Assembly: GCF_009852415.1 (NCBI RefSeq)
Contig: NZ_WOXS01000002.1
Span: 1,426,001-1,490,000 of the forward strand
DNA from: Streptomyces sp. Tu 3180
GTDB taxonomy: Bacteria > Actinomycetota > Actinomycetes > Streptomycetales > Streptomycetaceae
Length of the DNA stretch: 64,000 nucleotides
Reading direction: 5' to 3'
The notes under the pieces were generated by a model, which was not told the origin of the DNA, did no database searches, and was given only the letters and a program-made list of their open reading frames with translations. The position numbers and the translations under genes are program-made. Shown piece after piece: positions 34,408 to 42,358 of this stretch (the stretch's first letter is position 1; each line of letters opens with the position of its first letter).

Positions 34408-34884
34408 TCAGCAACCGCAGTCGGCGACGCCCACCGGGGCCGTCAGGGGGTCGGGGGCATGCTGTTCGCGGCCGTGCCGGGACTCGGACTCGAAGCCCTC
34501 GCGCACCCAGTACTCGAAGCCGCCGAGCATCTCCTTGACGCGGTAGCCGAGTTCGGCGAGGGCCAGTGCGGCGCGGGCGGCGCCGTCGCAGCCGGGGCCC
34601 CAGCAGTAGGTCACGACCGGCACCGACGGGTCCAGCAGTTCCCCGGCCCGCTCGGGCACGAGGGCCGCCGGAAGGTGGACGGCGCCGGGGACGTGGCCCT
34701 GGTCCCAGGCCTCGGTGGACCGCGAGTCCACCAGGACGAAACCGGGGTCGCCGCCGGCCGCGAGGGCGGCTGCCACGTCGGAGACGTCGGTGTGGAACGC
34801 GAGGCTCGCGCGGAAGTGGGCGGCGGCCGCGGCCGGGGAGGCGGGGGCGACGCGCAGGACGGGGTTCACCGTGGTGGAGGTCAT
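34408..34884 (-). CDS. rhodanese-like domain protein
   Basis: A 158-residue single-domain rhodanese. The fold is marked by FVLVDSRSTEAWDQGHVPGAVHLP (about residues 49-72) and the active-site loop VVTYCWGPGCDGAARAA, with the likely persulfide-carrying Cys in TYC and a second Cys four residues on. The C-terminus has an additional Cys-Gly-Cys end. A His-rich, charged loop precedes it. It is divergent from an Lrp gene with 93 bp between. Sulfur-transfer function is likely but the acceptor is unknown. Confidence 0.88.
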   Translation of the reverse strand: MTSTTVNPVLRVAPASPAAAAAHFRASLAFHTDVSDVAAALAAGGDPGFVLVDSRSTEAWDQGHVPGAVHLPAALVPERAGELLDPSVPVVTYCWGPGCDGAARAALALAELGYRVKEMLGGFEYWVREGFESESRHGREQHAPDPLTAPVGVADCGC

Positions 34885-34977
34885 GACGGAGAAACTACGG
34901 CCGCGGGGCCCCCGGCCGAAGGGGCGTTCCCCGGCCCCGGCCTTGATCCGCCGTGGATCCCCTGCTATTCCTCGGTG

Positions 34978-35424
34978 ATGACCGCGTATTCCCCGGACGC
35001 CACCGACTGGCGCATCCTCGACGTCCTCCAGCGTGAGGGGCGGGCCAGTTTCGCCGAGCTGGCCCGTGCCGTCTCCATGTCCGCGAGCGCGGTCACCGAA
35101 CGGGTGCGCCGCATGGAGGAGGCCGGGGTCATCCGGGGGTACACGGCGGTGGTGGACCCGGAGCGGATCGGCCTGCCGATCCTGGCCTTCGTCCGGCTGC
35201 GCTACCCGACCGGCAACTACAAGCCGTTCCACGACCTCGTCGCCGCGACGCCCGAGATCCTGGAGGCGCACCACGTCACGGGCGACGACTGCTTCGTCAT
35301 CAAGGTCGCCGCCCGTTCGATGCGGCACCTGGAGGAGGTGTCGGGCCGGATCGGCGCGCTGGGGTCGGTGACCACCAGCGTCGTCTACTCCTCGCCGCTG
35401 CCGCGCCGCGCGCTGGGGCGCTGA
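34978..35424 (+). CDS. Lrp/AsnC family regulator
   Basis: A 148-residue Lrp-type regulator: helix-turn-helix at about residues 8-60 (WRILDVLQREGRASFAELARAVSMSASAVTERVRRMEEAGVI) and RAM domain at about 68-145 (HHVTGDDCFVIKVAARSMRHLEEV). It is divergent from the rhodanese gene and likely controls it, since rhodanese/Lrp pairs recur. It is unrelated in detail to the Lrp at 32 kb. It has no evident ribosome binding site, so its leader is probably very short. Confidence 0.9.
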   Translation: MTAYSPDATDWRILDVLQREGRASFAELARAVSMSASAVTERVRRMEEAGVIRGYTAVVDPERIGLPILAFVRLRYPTGNYKPFHDLVAATPEILEAHHVTGDDCFVIKVAARSMRHLEEVSGRIGALGSVTTSVVYSSPLPRRALGR

Positions 35425-35454
35425 CGGCGCGGCGCACCGGACCCGTCCCCCGGG

Positions 35455-38448
35455 TCAGCGGACCCCGCGCTGCCGCAGCGCCGACCCCGCGCGGCCCTTC
35501 ACGACCTCCAGCTGGGCGTGGACCCTGCGCCGCAGATCGGCGACGTGGCTGACGATGCCCACGCTGCGGTCGCGTTCGCGCAGGGAGTCCAGGACGTCCA
35601 GGACCTCGTCGAGGGTCTGGTCGTCGAGGCTGCCGAAGCCCTCGTCGATGAAGAGGGTGTCCAGCCGGACCCCGCCCGCCTCGTCGGTGACGACGTCGGC
35701 GAGACCGAGCGCGAGGGCGAGCGAGGCGAAGAACGTCTCGCCGCCCGAGAGGGTCGCCGTGTCGCGCTCCCGGCCGGTCCAGGCGTCCACGACGTGCAGG
35801 CCGAGCCCGCTGCGGCCGCGCCCGGTGCGGTCGTCGGAGTGGACGAGGGTGTAGCGGCCGGACGACATGCGGTGCAGGCGTACCGTCGCGGCGGCGGCGA
35901 CCTGCTCCAGGCGGGCCGCCAGGACGTACGACTCCAGGCGCATCCTGCGCTCGTTGTCGGCGGAGGTGCCCGCGGTGAGGCCGGCCATGCGGGCCACGCG
36001 GCCGTACTCCTCGCGCAGCGGCCCCAGCCGGCGCACCGAGGCGGCGGCCCGTGCGGAGAGCCGGTCGAGTTCCGCGCAGCGGCGGGCGGCGGCGTCGCGC
36101 GCGGAGGCCGCCTCGCGCACCCGGCGGGCCGCTTCCTCGGCGGTCCGCTGCGCGGCGGCGGGGTCGGCGGGCGGCAGCTGCGCGGCGGCCGCGGTCTCCG
36201 GCTCCGCGAGGACGGCGCGGACGGCGGCCTCCTCCTGCCACCAGGCGTCCAGGCGCCGCTGCAGTGCGCGGTGGGCGGTGTCGTCGAGGAGGGCGTCGGC
36301 CGCGGCCTGCGGGGTGTCGAAGCCCGCGCGGAAGGCGGCGTCGGCGAGCCGGGCGTCGGCCTCCTTGAGCCGCTGGGCCGCGTCCTCGGCGGCGCGGACG
36401 GCGTCGGCGGCGTCCGTGAGCCGGGTGACGCTCCGCTCCAGCTGCTCGGCGCGCGCGGCCACGCTGGTCGCGGCCCCCCGCGCCCGGGCCAGCTCCTCCT
36501 CCAGGGCGGCCCTCTCACGGTCCAGCCGGTCGCGGTGGCCCACCCGGGAGGCGGCCCGGACCGCGGCCTCCCGCTGGGCGGCGATCCGCGTCCCGTGCTC
36601 GTGCTCCGCCCGGCGCAACTCCTCCTGGACGGAGTGCAGGACCGAGGCGGCGGCCCGGGCCTCGGCGTGGCGTTGCTCCAACTCCTCCACGGCGCGGGCG
36701 AGTTCTTCGGTGGGTGTGTCACCGGCCTCGGCGCGGGCGGCGGCCAGCGCCTCGCGCACGGCGCCGAGGCGCCGCTCGTCCCCGGCGCGCCGCTCCTCCG
36801 CGCGCTGGTGGTCGGCCAGGGCGCGCTCCTCCGCCTCGCGGTCGACGTGCCCGTCGACCCTGCGGGCGGGGGCGGGGTGTTCGGTGGCGCCGCAGACCGC
36901 GCAGGGCGCACCGTCGGTGAGGCCCGCGGCCAGTTCGGCGGCGATGCCGCCCAGTCGCTGCTCCTTGAGGTCGAGCCAGTGCTGCTTGGCCCTCAGGGCC
37001 TGTTCCCGGGCGGTGCGGACCTGCTCGGCGGCCCTCTCGGCGTCCTCGGCCAGCCGGTCGCGCGTCCGGGCCGCGTCCAGCCGCCTGCGCGCGGGGTCGC
37101 GCTGCACGGCGAGTTCACCGGCCCTGGTCCCGGCCTGCCGCGCGGACTCGATGCGGTCCTGCAGACCGGCCCTGGTCCCCTCCCAGTCCGCGAGCCAGCT
37201 CTCCGCGTCGTGCAGCACCTCCTCGTCGGCGCGCTCCTGACGCTCCAGCCCGGCCCGCTCCTCGAGGAGTTCCGCCAGCCTCCGCTCGGCCCGGCGGGCC
37301 GACTCCAGCCCGCCCAGCTCCTCGGCCGCGCGGCGCGCGGCGGCCGCGAGTCCGGCCGCCCCCTCGTCCGCGAAGGACGCCGGGAGCAGGGCCCGCGCGT
37401 GCGCCTCGGCGGCGGCCGCCCGGCGGTGCTCCGCGTCGGCGGCGTCCCGCAGTTCCAGGGCGGGGGCGACCGCCTCGGCCTTGCGGGCCCGCTCCATGCG
37501 GGCCTGGTCCTCCCGGTGGGCGCCGGCCCGCTCCTCCAGGCGCGCGGCCCGCTCCCGCGCCTCGGCGAACCGCCGTTGCAGGCGGTCCCGTTCGCGTACG
37601 TCGTCCAGGGCCCGGTCGGCGGCGGCCTGGGCGGACTCGGCGGCGGCGAGGCGGCAGTGGGCGACGGCGTACTGTTCGCGTGCGGTGCTGCGGGCCACGG
37701 CGGCCGCGCCCAGCACCGCCTCGGCCAGCCCCGGTTCGCCCGGCGCCAGTTCGGGCAGCTCCATGACGCCGCCCGCCGCCTGCTGCATGCGGTGCGCGTC
37801 GGCCAGCAGGTCCGCGTCGCCGTCCCGCACCCGGGCCTCGGCGGCGCGCCGGCGTTCGGCGAGGCGCTTCTCCACGTCGGCGAAGCGGCGGGTGTCGAAG
37901 AGGCGGCCCAGCAGCTTGCCGCGCGCCTCGGCGTCGGCGCGCAGGAAGCGCGCGAAGTCGCCCTGGGGCAACAGCACGACCTGGCAGAACTGCTCCCGGC
38001 TCATGCCGAGGAGCTGGGTGATCTCCTCGCCGACCTCCTGGTGCGAACGGCTGAGGTCCTTCCAGGTGCCCCGGGCCGCGTCGTGCTCGCGCAGCCAGGT
38101 CTGGGCCTTGTCCAGCGTGGTGCCCGTGCCGCGCTTCTTCGGGCGCTCCCAGGGCGGTTGCCGGGTGATCTCCAACCGGCGCCCGGCGACGGTGAGTTCC
38201 AGGGTGACCGAGGTGCGGGTCCCCGGTGCGGCGTGGTCGCTGCGCAGGGACGTGCCCTGACCGCTCTGCCGGGCCCCGGGGACGGAGCCGTACAGGGCGT
38301 AGCAGACGGCGTCCAGCACCGAGGTCTTCCCGGCGCCGGTGGGGCCGTGCAGCAGGAAGAGCCCGGCGGCGGACAGCTCGTCGAAGTCGACGGTCTGGAG
38401 GTCCCCGAAGGGCCCGAAGGCGGTGATGTCCAGCCGGTGCAGCCTCAC
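35455..38448 (-). CDS. sbcC: nuclease SbcCD subunit C
   Basis: A 997-residue SMC-like ATPase, partner of SbcD in the Mre11-Rad50-type nuclease that opens hairpins and trims DNA ends. Walker A is GPTGAGKTS near the N-terminus (ITAFGPFGDLQTVDF precedes it). Two long Arg/Glu/Ala-rich coiled coils flank the zinc hook CAVC at mid-length. The signature TLSGGETFFASLALALGLAD and Walker B TLFIDEGFGSLD lie at the C-terminus. GTG 38448 overlaps the sbcD stop by 4 nt (GTGA), so the two are translationally coupled. Confidence 0.95.
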   Translation of the reverse strand: MRLHRLDITAFGPFGDLQTVDFDELSAAGLFLLHGPTGAGKTSVLDAVCYALYGSVPGARQSGQGTSLRSDHAAPGTRTSVTLELTVAGRRLEITRQPPWERPKKRGTGTTLDKAQTWLREHDAARGTWKDLSRSHQEVGEEITQLLGMSREQFCQVVLLPQGDFARFLRADAEARGKLLGRLFDTRRFADVEKRLAERRRAAEARVRDGDADLLADAHRMQQAAGGVMELPELAPGEPGLAEAVLGAAAVARSTAREQYAVAHCRLAAAESAQAAADRALDDVRERDRLQRRFAEARERAARLEERAGAHREDQARMERARKAEAVAPALELRDAADAEHRRAAAAEAHARALLPASFADEGAAGLAAAARRAAEELGGLESARRAERRLAELLEERAGLERQERADEEVLHDAESWLADWEGTRAGLQDRIESARQAGTRAGELAVQRDPARRRLDAARTRDRLAEDAERAAEQVRTAREQALRAKQHWLDLKEQRLGGIAAELAAGLTDGAPCAVCGATEHPAPARRVDGHVDREAEERALADHQRAEERRAGDERRLGAVREALAAARAEAGDTPTEELARAVEELEQRHAEARAAASVLHSVQEELRRAEHEHGTRIAAQREAAVRAASRVGHRDRLDRERAALEEELARARGAATSVAARAEQLERSVTRLTDAADAVRAAEDAAQRLKEADARLADAAFRAGFDTPQAAADALLDDTAHRALQRRLDAWWQEEAAVRAVLAEPETAAAAQLPPADPAAAQRTAEEAARRVREAASARDAAARRCAELDRLSARAAASVRRLGPLREEYGRVARMAGLTAGTSADNERRMRLESYVLAARLEQVAAAATVRLHRMSSGRYTLVHSDDRTGRGRSGLGLHVVDAWTGRERDTATLSGGETFFASLALALGLADVVTDEAGGVRLDTLFIDEGFGSLDDQTLDEVLDVLDSLRERDRSVGIVSHVADLRRRVHAQLEVVKGRAGSALRQRGVR

Positions 38449-39608
38449 CGGGCCACCTCCCGCACCGTCTCGTCCGCGCGGACCGCGTCGAAGGCGTCCC
38501 GCAGGACGGCGCGCTCGTGCTCGTCGGGGCCGGCGCCGCGCACGTGGGCCACGAAGTCCTCGGCGATCTGCAGGTCGCCGCGGCCGGCGAGGCGGCGGGC
38601 GTAGGACACCTCGGGGTCGTCCGCCGGCCGGTCCGGGGCGAAGACGAGGCTGAGGGTGTGCGGGAAGCGCTCGGTCAGCCGGGCCATGGGGTCGGCCGGG
38701 CGGACCGGGTCGGTGAGCGTCGCCTCGACCCACGCCTCCTCGTGCCGCGCCAGTGCGGGATCGGCGAGCAGTTCCTCCAGGGTGCCGCGGATCCGGGCCA
38801 GGGCCCGCGGCACCGGGCAGTCGACGCGCTCGGCGGTGACGGCCCCGTCGGCGGCCAGGTCGACCAGCCACATGCTCTTGCGGTGGCCGGCCTCCGAGAA
38901 GGAGTACGGCAGCGGGGAGCCGGAGTAGCGCACCCGCTCGGTGAGGGTCTGGCAGCCGTGCAGATGCCCGAGCGCCACGTAGTCGACGCCGTCGAACACC
39001 CCGGCGGGCACGGCGGCCACTCCCCCGACGGTGATGTCCCGTTCGCTGTCGCTGGGCCTGCCGCCGGTGACGAAGGCGTGGGCGAGGACGACGCTGCGGG
39101 TGCCGCGCGCGCGTGCGGCGAGGTCGGCGCGGACCCGGTCCATGGCGGCGGCGAGCACCGTCTCGTGGCCGGCCTTCTCCACGCCGAACTCGTCCCTCAC
39201 CAGGGCGGGTTCGAGGTACGGCAGCCCGTAGAGGGCGACGTCGCCGTGGGCGTCGGACAGGACCACGGGCGTGCCGCACGCGGACGGTTCGGTGCGCAGG
39301 TGGATGCCCGCGCGCCCGATGAGCCCGGCGCCGACGCCGAGACGACGGGCCGAGTCGTGGTTGCCGGAGATCATCACCGTCGGCACGCCGAGGCCGGCGA
39401 GGCGGTGCAGCGCGTCGTCGAACAGCTCGACCGCGGCGAGCGGCGGTACCGCGCGGTCGTACACGTCTCCCGACACGACCACCGCGTCCACGTCGCGCTC
39501 CCGCACGGTGGTGACGAGGTGGTCGACGAACGCGGCCTGGGCACCGAGCATGTTGACCCGGTGGAACGCCCGGCCGAGGTGCCAGTCGGAAGTGTGCAGC
39601 AGTCTCAT
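38445..39608 (-). CDS. sbcD: nuclease SbcCD subunit D
   Basis: A 387-residue metallophosphoesterase nuclease of the Mre11 family. Metal-binding motifs are visible in order: LLHTSDWHLGRAFH, VVVSGDVYDRAVPP, ISGNHDSARRLG, VLAHAFVTGG and LGHLHGCQTL. The start is ATG 39608. It is the first gene of the sbcDC operon. A TACCCT (about 39620) lies 9-10 nt upstream of the start codon on this strand and could be a -10. Direct repeats at 39647-39673 lie further upstream. Confidence 0.95.
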   Translation of the reverse strand: MRLLHTSDWHLGRAFHRVNMLGAQAAFVDHLVTTVRERDVDAVVVSGDVYDRAVPPLAAVELFDDALHRLAGLGVPTVMISGNHDSARRLGVGAGLIGRAGIHLRTEPSACGTPVVLSDAHGDVALYGLPYLEPALVRDEFGVEKAGHETVLAAAMDRVRADLAARARGTRSVVLAHAFVTGGRPSDSERDITVGGVAAVPAGVFDGVDYVALGHLHGCQTLTERVRYSGSPLPYSFSEAGHRKSMWLVDLAADGAVTAERVDCPVPRALARIRGTLEELLADPALARHEEAWVEATLTDPVRPADPMARLTERFPHTLSLVFAPDRPADDPEVSYARRLAGRGDLQIAEDFVAHVRGAGPDEHERAVLRDAFDAVRADETVREVAR

Positions 39609-39646
39609 GATTCCCGCAGGGTATCCGCCGGGCCCGGCGGCACGGG

Positions 39647-39673
39647 CGGTCGCTCCCGTATCGGTCGCTCCCG
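39647..39673. repeat. two direct repeats upstream of sbcD
   Basis: CGGTCGCTCCCG occurs at 39647-39658 and 39662-39673 (15-bp period), about 40-65 nt upstream of the sbcD start. They may be a regulatory element; function unknown. Confidence 0.5.
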
Positions 39674-39746
39674 CACCGCTCCGTCACGGCCCGGCCCGGG
39701 CGCGCCCGTCACGCTCCCGGACGCGGGTGTGCGCGCCCGGCGCCCG

Positions 39747-40373
39747 TCACGCGTCCCCGTACGCCTCTCCGCCGAGTTCGAACCCGGCCGTGCCCGCGGT
39801 CGCGTCGGCGAGCCAGGCGCGGAAGGCCGCCACGTCGGCGTCCGGGAGGCCGATCTCGATCGTGACCTCCTCGCCGTAGCGCACGTCCCGCACCTCGCGG
39901 CCGGTGGCGCGCAGGTCGTTCTGGACCTTGCCGGCCCGCTGGTGGTCGACGGTCACCGTGGCCAGCCGGAAGCGGCGCCGGGTGATGGTGCCGAGGGCGT
40001 CCAGGGCCTCGCCGACGGCGCCGCCGTACGCGCGGATGAGGCCGCCGGCGCCGAGCTTGACGCCGCCGTAGTAGCGGGTGACGACGGCGACGGCGTACCG
40101 CATGTCGCGGCGGAGCAGCATCTGGAGCATGGGGACGCCCGCGGTGCCGCCGGGTTCGCCGTCGTCGCTGGCCTTCTGGGTCGAGGCGTCGGCGCCGATG
40201 ACGTAGGCCCAGCAGTTGTGGGTGGCGTCGGCGTGCTCCTTGCGCACGGCGGCGATGAAGTCCTGCGCCTCCCGCTCGGTGGCCGCCGGGGCGAGGGCGC
40301 ACAGGAAGCGGGAGCGGTTGATCTCGGTCTCGTGCACACCCGCGCGCGCGACGGTGCGGTACTCGTCCTGCAT
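39747..40373 (-). CDS. YigZ/IMPACT family protein
   Basis: A 208-residue protein of the UPF0029/YigZ family. The N-terminal IMPACT domain has INRSRFLCALAPAATEREAQDFIAAVRKEHADATHNCWAY, DDGEPGGTAGVPMLQML and VVTRYYGGVKLGAGGLIRAY, and the C-terminal DUF1949 ferredoxin-like domain covers about residues 135-200. In bacteria the role is unclear; relatives bind nucleic acids or ribosomes. A stand-alone gene between sbcDC and sixA-like genes. Confidence 0.9.
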   Translation of the reverse strand: MQDEYRTVARAGVHETEINRSRFLCALAPAATEREAQDFIAAVRKEHADATHNCWAYVIGADASTQKASDDGEPGGTAGVPMLQMLLRRDMRYAVAVVTRYYGGVKLGAGGLIRAYGGAVGEALDALGTITRRRFRLATVTVDHQRAGKVQNDLRATGREVRDVRYGEEVTIEIGLPDADVAAFRAWLADATAGTAGFELGGEAYGDA

Positions 40374-40440
40374 CCGGCCAGCCTATGCGCCGCCGTGCGG
40401 GCCGGCCGCCCCGGTCACCGCTTCCCGCCCCGGGGCACGG

Positions 40441-40974
40441 TCACCCCCGGGGCACGATCACCGAGGTCAGCAGCGCGGCGCCGGGGGCGAGGTCCCGCCA
40501 GTCGGCGCCGCGCCAGGCCAGGACGGCGACGGCGGAGGTCGGGAACTTCTCGCGGACGCGGTCCAGGGTGTCGTCCAGGCCGTCGTCGGCCAGCGTCAGG
40601 ACGAGGTCCTCCAGGCCGGGGTTGTGGCCGACCAGCAGCAGCGTCTCGACGTCGGCCGGCGTCTCGCGCACCACGGCCAGCAGTTCGGGGACGCCGGCGG
40701 CGTACAGCCTCGGGTCGTACCGGACCGGCGGGGGCGTGCCCCACTGCGCGGCGGCCAGCTCCCAGGTCCGGCGGGCGCGTACGGCGGTGGAGCACAGGGC
40801 GAGGCCGGGCAGGCAGTCGGCCTCGGCGAGCGCGCGTCCGGCGGCGGGGGCGTCCCTGCGGCCGCGCGGGGCGAGGGGGCGTTCGTGGTCGGTGACGTCC
40901 CCGGGCCGGGCGGACTTGGCGTGGCGCAGGACGACCAGGCGGCGCAGCGGTCCCGCCCCGGGGCGCTCGATCAT
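40441..40974 (-). CDS. SixA-type phosphohistidine phosphatase
   Basis: A 177-residue histidine phosphatase. The RHG motif is LVVLRHAKSARPG (His at about residue 18), and the second catalytic His is in LLVGHNPGLEDL. This is the SixA branch, which dephosphorylates phosphohistidine on HPt-type proteins or PTS component NPr in E. coli. In Streptomyces the target is unknown. It overlaps the upstream CysS-like gene by 4 nt (start 40974, upstream stop 40971-40973), so they form an operon. Confidence 0.9.
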   Translation of the reverse strand: MIERPGAGPLRRLVVLRHAKSARPGDVTDHERPLAPRGRRDAPAAGRALAEADCLPGLALCSTAVRARRTWELAAAQWGTPPPVRYDPRLYAAGVPELLAVVRETPADVETLLLVGHNPGLEDLVLTLADDGLDDTLDRVREKFPTSAVAVLAWRGADWRDLAPGAALLTSVIVPRG

Positions 40975-41735
40975 GCCGGGGATCCCAGGTCACGGGTGAG
41001 CTCGAGGCCGAGCAGCCGGTCCGCGTAGGCGTACGTCTCGAAGCGGGCGCCGTCCGGCGTGTCCGGGTCGGTCCCCACCGCGCGCAGGACGCGGAGCACG
41101 CCGCCCGTGTCCAGATCGTCCTCCCACGCGGTGCGCAGGTCCGCGCGCACCCGGTCGGGGATGGGGCGCGAGGGCCGGCGTGCCCAGGCGGCGACCGCGC
41201 GGCGCCAGTGGGCGAGGGTGTCCCCGGCGTCGCCCAGGGCGGCCGTGCCGATCCGCAGGGGTGTGCCCCTGGGGTGCGCGAGCAGGGCGAGGCGCAGCAC
41301 GGCGGGGTCGGCGTCGCCGGGCGGGCCGGGCGCCTCCCAGTGGACGGGGCCCACCAGGACGCGCACCCCGTCGGGCGCCGCGCCGCCCTCGCCCACCACG
41401 TGCAGGACCTGCGCCTCGCCCAGGCCGGTGCCCGTGTCCCGGCCGTCCTCGAAGGGCCGGACGCCGAGTGCCGCGCCCGCCGCGCGCAGTTCCCCCTGCT
41501 GCCGTTCGCCGGTGAGCAGCGCCCACACCGGGGTGCCGCCGAGCTCCAGGGCGCGCACGAGCAGGTCGGCGACGAGCAGCACGCGCAGGTCCGCCGGGTC
41601 CGACCCGTGCGTGTGGGCCTGGACGCGGGTCAGGCCCCGCCGGGCGGGGGCGGCCTCCACGAGCTCGCCGGTTCGGGCGTCGGTGATGCGCAGCACGAGG
41701 TGAGCGTAGGCGCGCGGGCGGCCGTGCGCGGGCAT
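40971..41735 (-). CDS. degenerate CysS/MshC-like protein of unknown function
   Basis: A 254-residue protein that is not a complete enzyme but has the layout of class I cysteinyl-tRNA synthetase/MshC ligase. LLVADLLVRALELGGTPVWALLTG (about residues 57-80) corresponds to the post-HIGH helix and strand. PAVLRLALLAHPRG and DTLAHWRRAVAAWARRP correspond to the region after KMSKS. WEDDLDTGGVLRVLRAV corresponds to the DDLDTPGAL block at the start of the helical domain. HIGH is replaced (HTHGSDPAD), KMSKS is absent and the zinc cysteines are missing. ATG 41735 is chosen over 41792. It is coupled to the SixA phosphatase. The resemblance is from memory of the families and needs a structure search. Confidence 0.6.
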   Translation of the reverse strand: MPAHGRPRAYAHLVLRITDARTGELVEAAPARRGLTRVQAHTHGSDPADLRVLLVADLLVRALELGGTPVWALLTGERQQGELRAAGAALGVRPFEDGRDTGTGLGEAQVLHVVGEGGAAPDGVRVLVGPVHWEAPGPPGDADPAVLRLALLAHPRGTPLRIGTAALGDAGDTLAHWRRAVAAWARRPSRPIPDRVRADLRTAWEDDLDTGGVLRVLRAVGTDPDTPDGARFETYAYADRLLGLELTRDLGSPA

Positions 41736-41852
41736 CTCGCACGCTTTCCGGCTCGTCGTGGCGGATCCGGGCCGGCCGCCGCCGGGAATCACCGCGCGCC
41801 CCGGGTCGTTGTCGCGGGAACAGCACTTTCACGACACTCCGGGAGGCCGACG

Positions 41853-42260
41853 GTGTACGGCGACGAGGCAACGGTCCGCAAGATCCTCACCGAGCTCGGC
41901 GACACCTGGGCCGTGGTGGGCCTGTCGTCGAACCGGCAGCGCGCGGCGTACGGCGTCGCCCAGGTGCTGCAGCGCTTCGGCAAGCGCGTGGTGCCGGTGC
42001 ACCCGAAGGCCGAGACGGTGCACGGCGAGCGGGGTTACGCCTCGCTCGCGGACGTCCCCTTCGACGTGGACGTCGTGGACGTGTTCGTCAACAGCGACCT
42101 GGCCGGAGCCGTCGCGGACGAGGCGGTGGCCAAGGGCGCCGACGCGGTGTGGTTCCAGCTCGGCGTCGTCGACGAGGCGGCCTACGGGCGCACCCGCGCG
42201 GCGGGGCTGGAGATGGTCATGGACCGCTGCCCGGCGATCGAGATCCCCCGGCTCCGCTAG
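41853..42260 (+). CDS. CoA-binding domain protein (Rossmann fold)
   Basis: A 135-residue CoA_binding_2 protein. The Rossmann nucleotide loop is WAVVGLSSNRQRAAYGVAQVLQRFGKRVVPVHP, and later strands read VDVVDVFVNSDLAGAVADEAVAKGADAVWFQLGVVDEAA and the terminal CPAIEIPRL. It resembles the N-terminal domain of succinyl-CoA synthetase alpha and E. coli YccU. GTG 41853 has GGGAGG 7 nt upstream. Function unknown; it may bind CoA in metabolic control. Confidence 0.88.
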   Translation: MYGDEATVRKILTELGDTWAVVGLSSNRQRAAYGVAQVLQRFGKRVVPVHPKAETVHGERGYASLADVPFDVDVVDVFVNSDLAGAVADEAVAKGADAVWFQLGVVDEAAYGRTRAAGLEMVMDRCPAIEIPRLR

Positions 42261-42358
42261 GGCCCGTCCACCGAGGGGTCCCGTCCGCCGGGGTCCCGTG
42301 CGGCGCGGGGCCCGTACGACGCGGTGCCCCCGCGCTGCCGTGCCGCCATAATGACCCG

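Noticed and set aside
35518-38604. 1028-residue plus-strand frame
   Set aside because: Antisense to sbcC; Gly/Val/Ala-rich with no motif, while the minus strand encodes a full SbcC with zinc hook.
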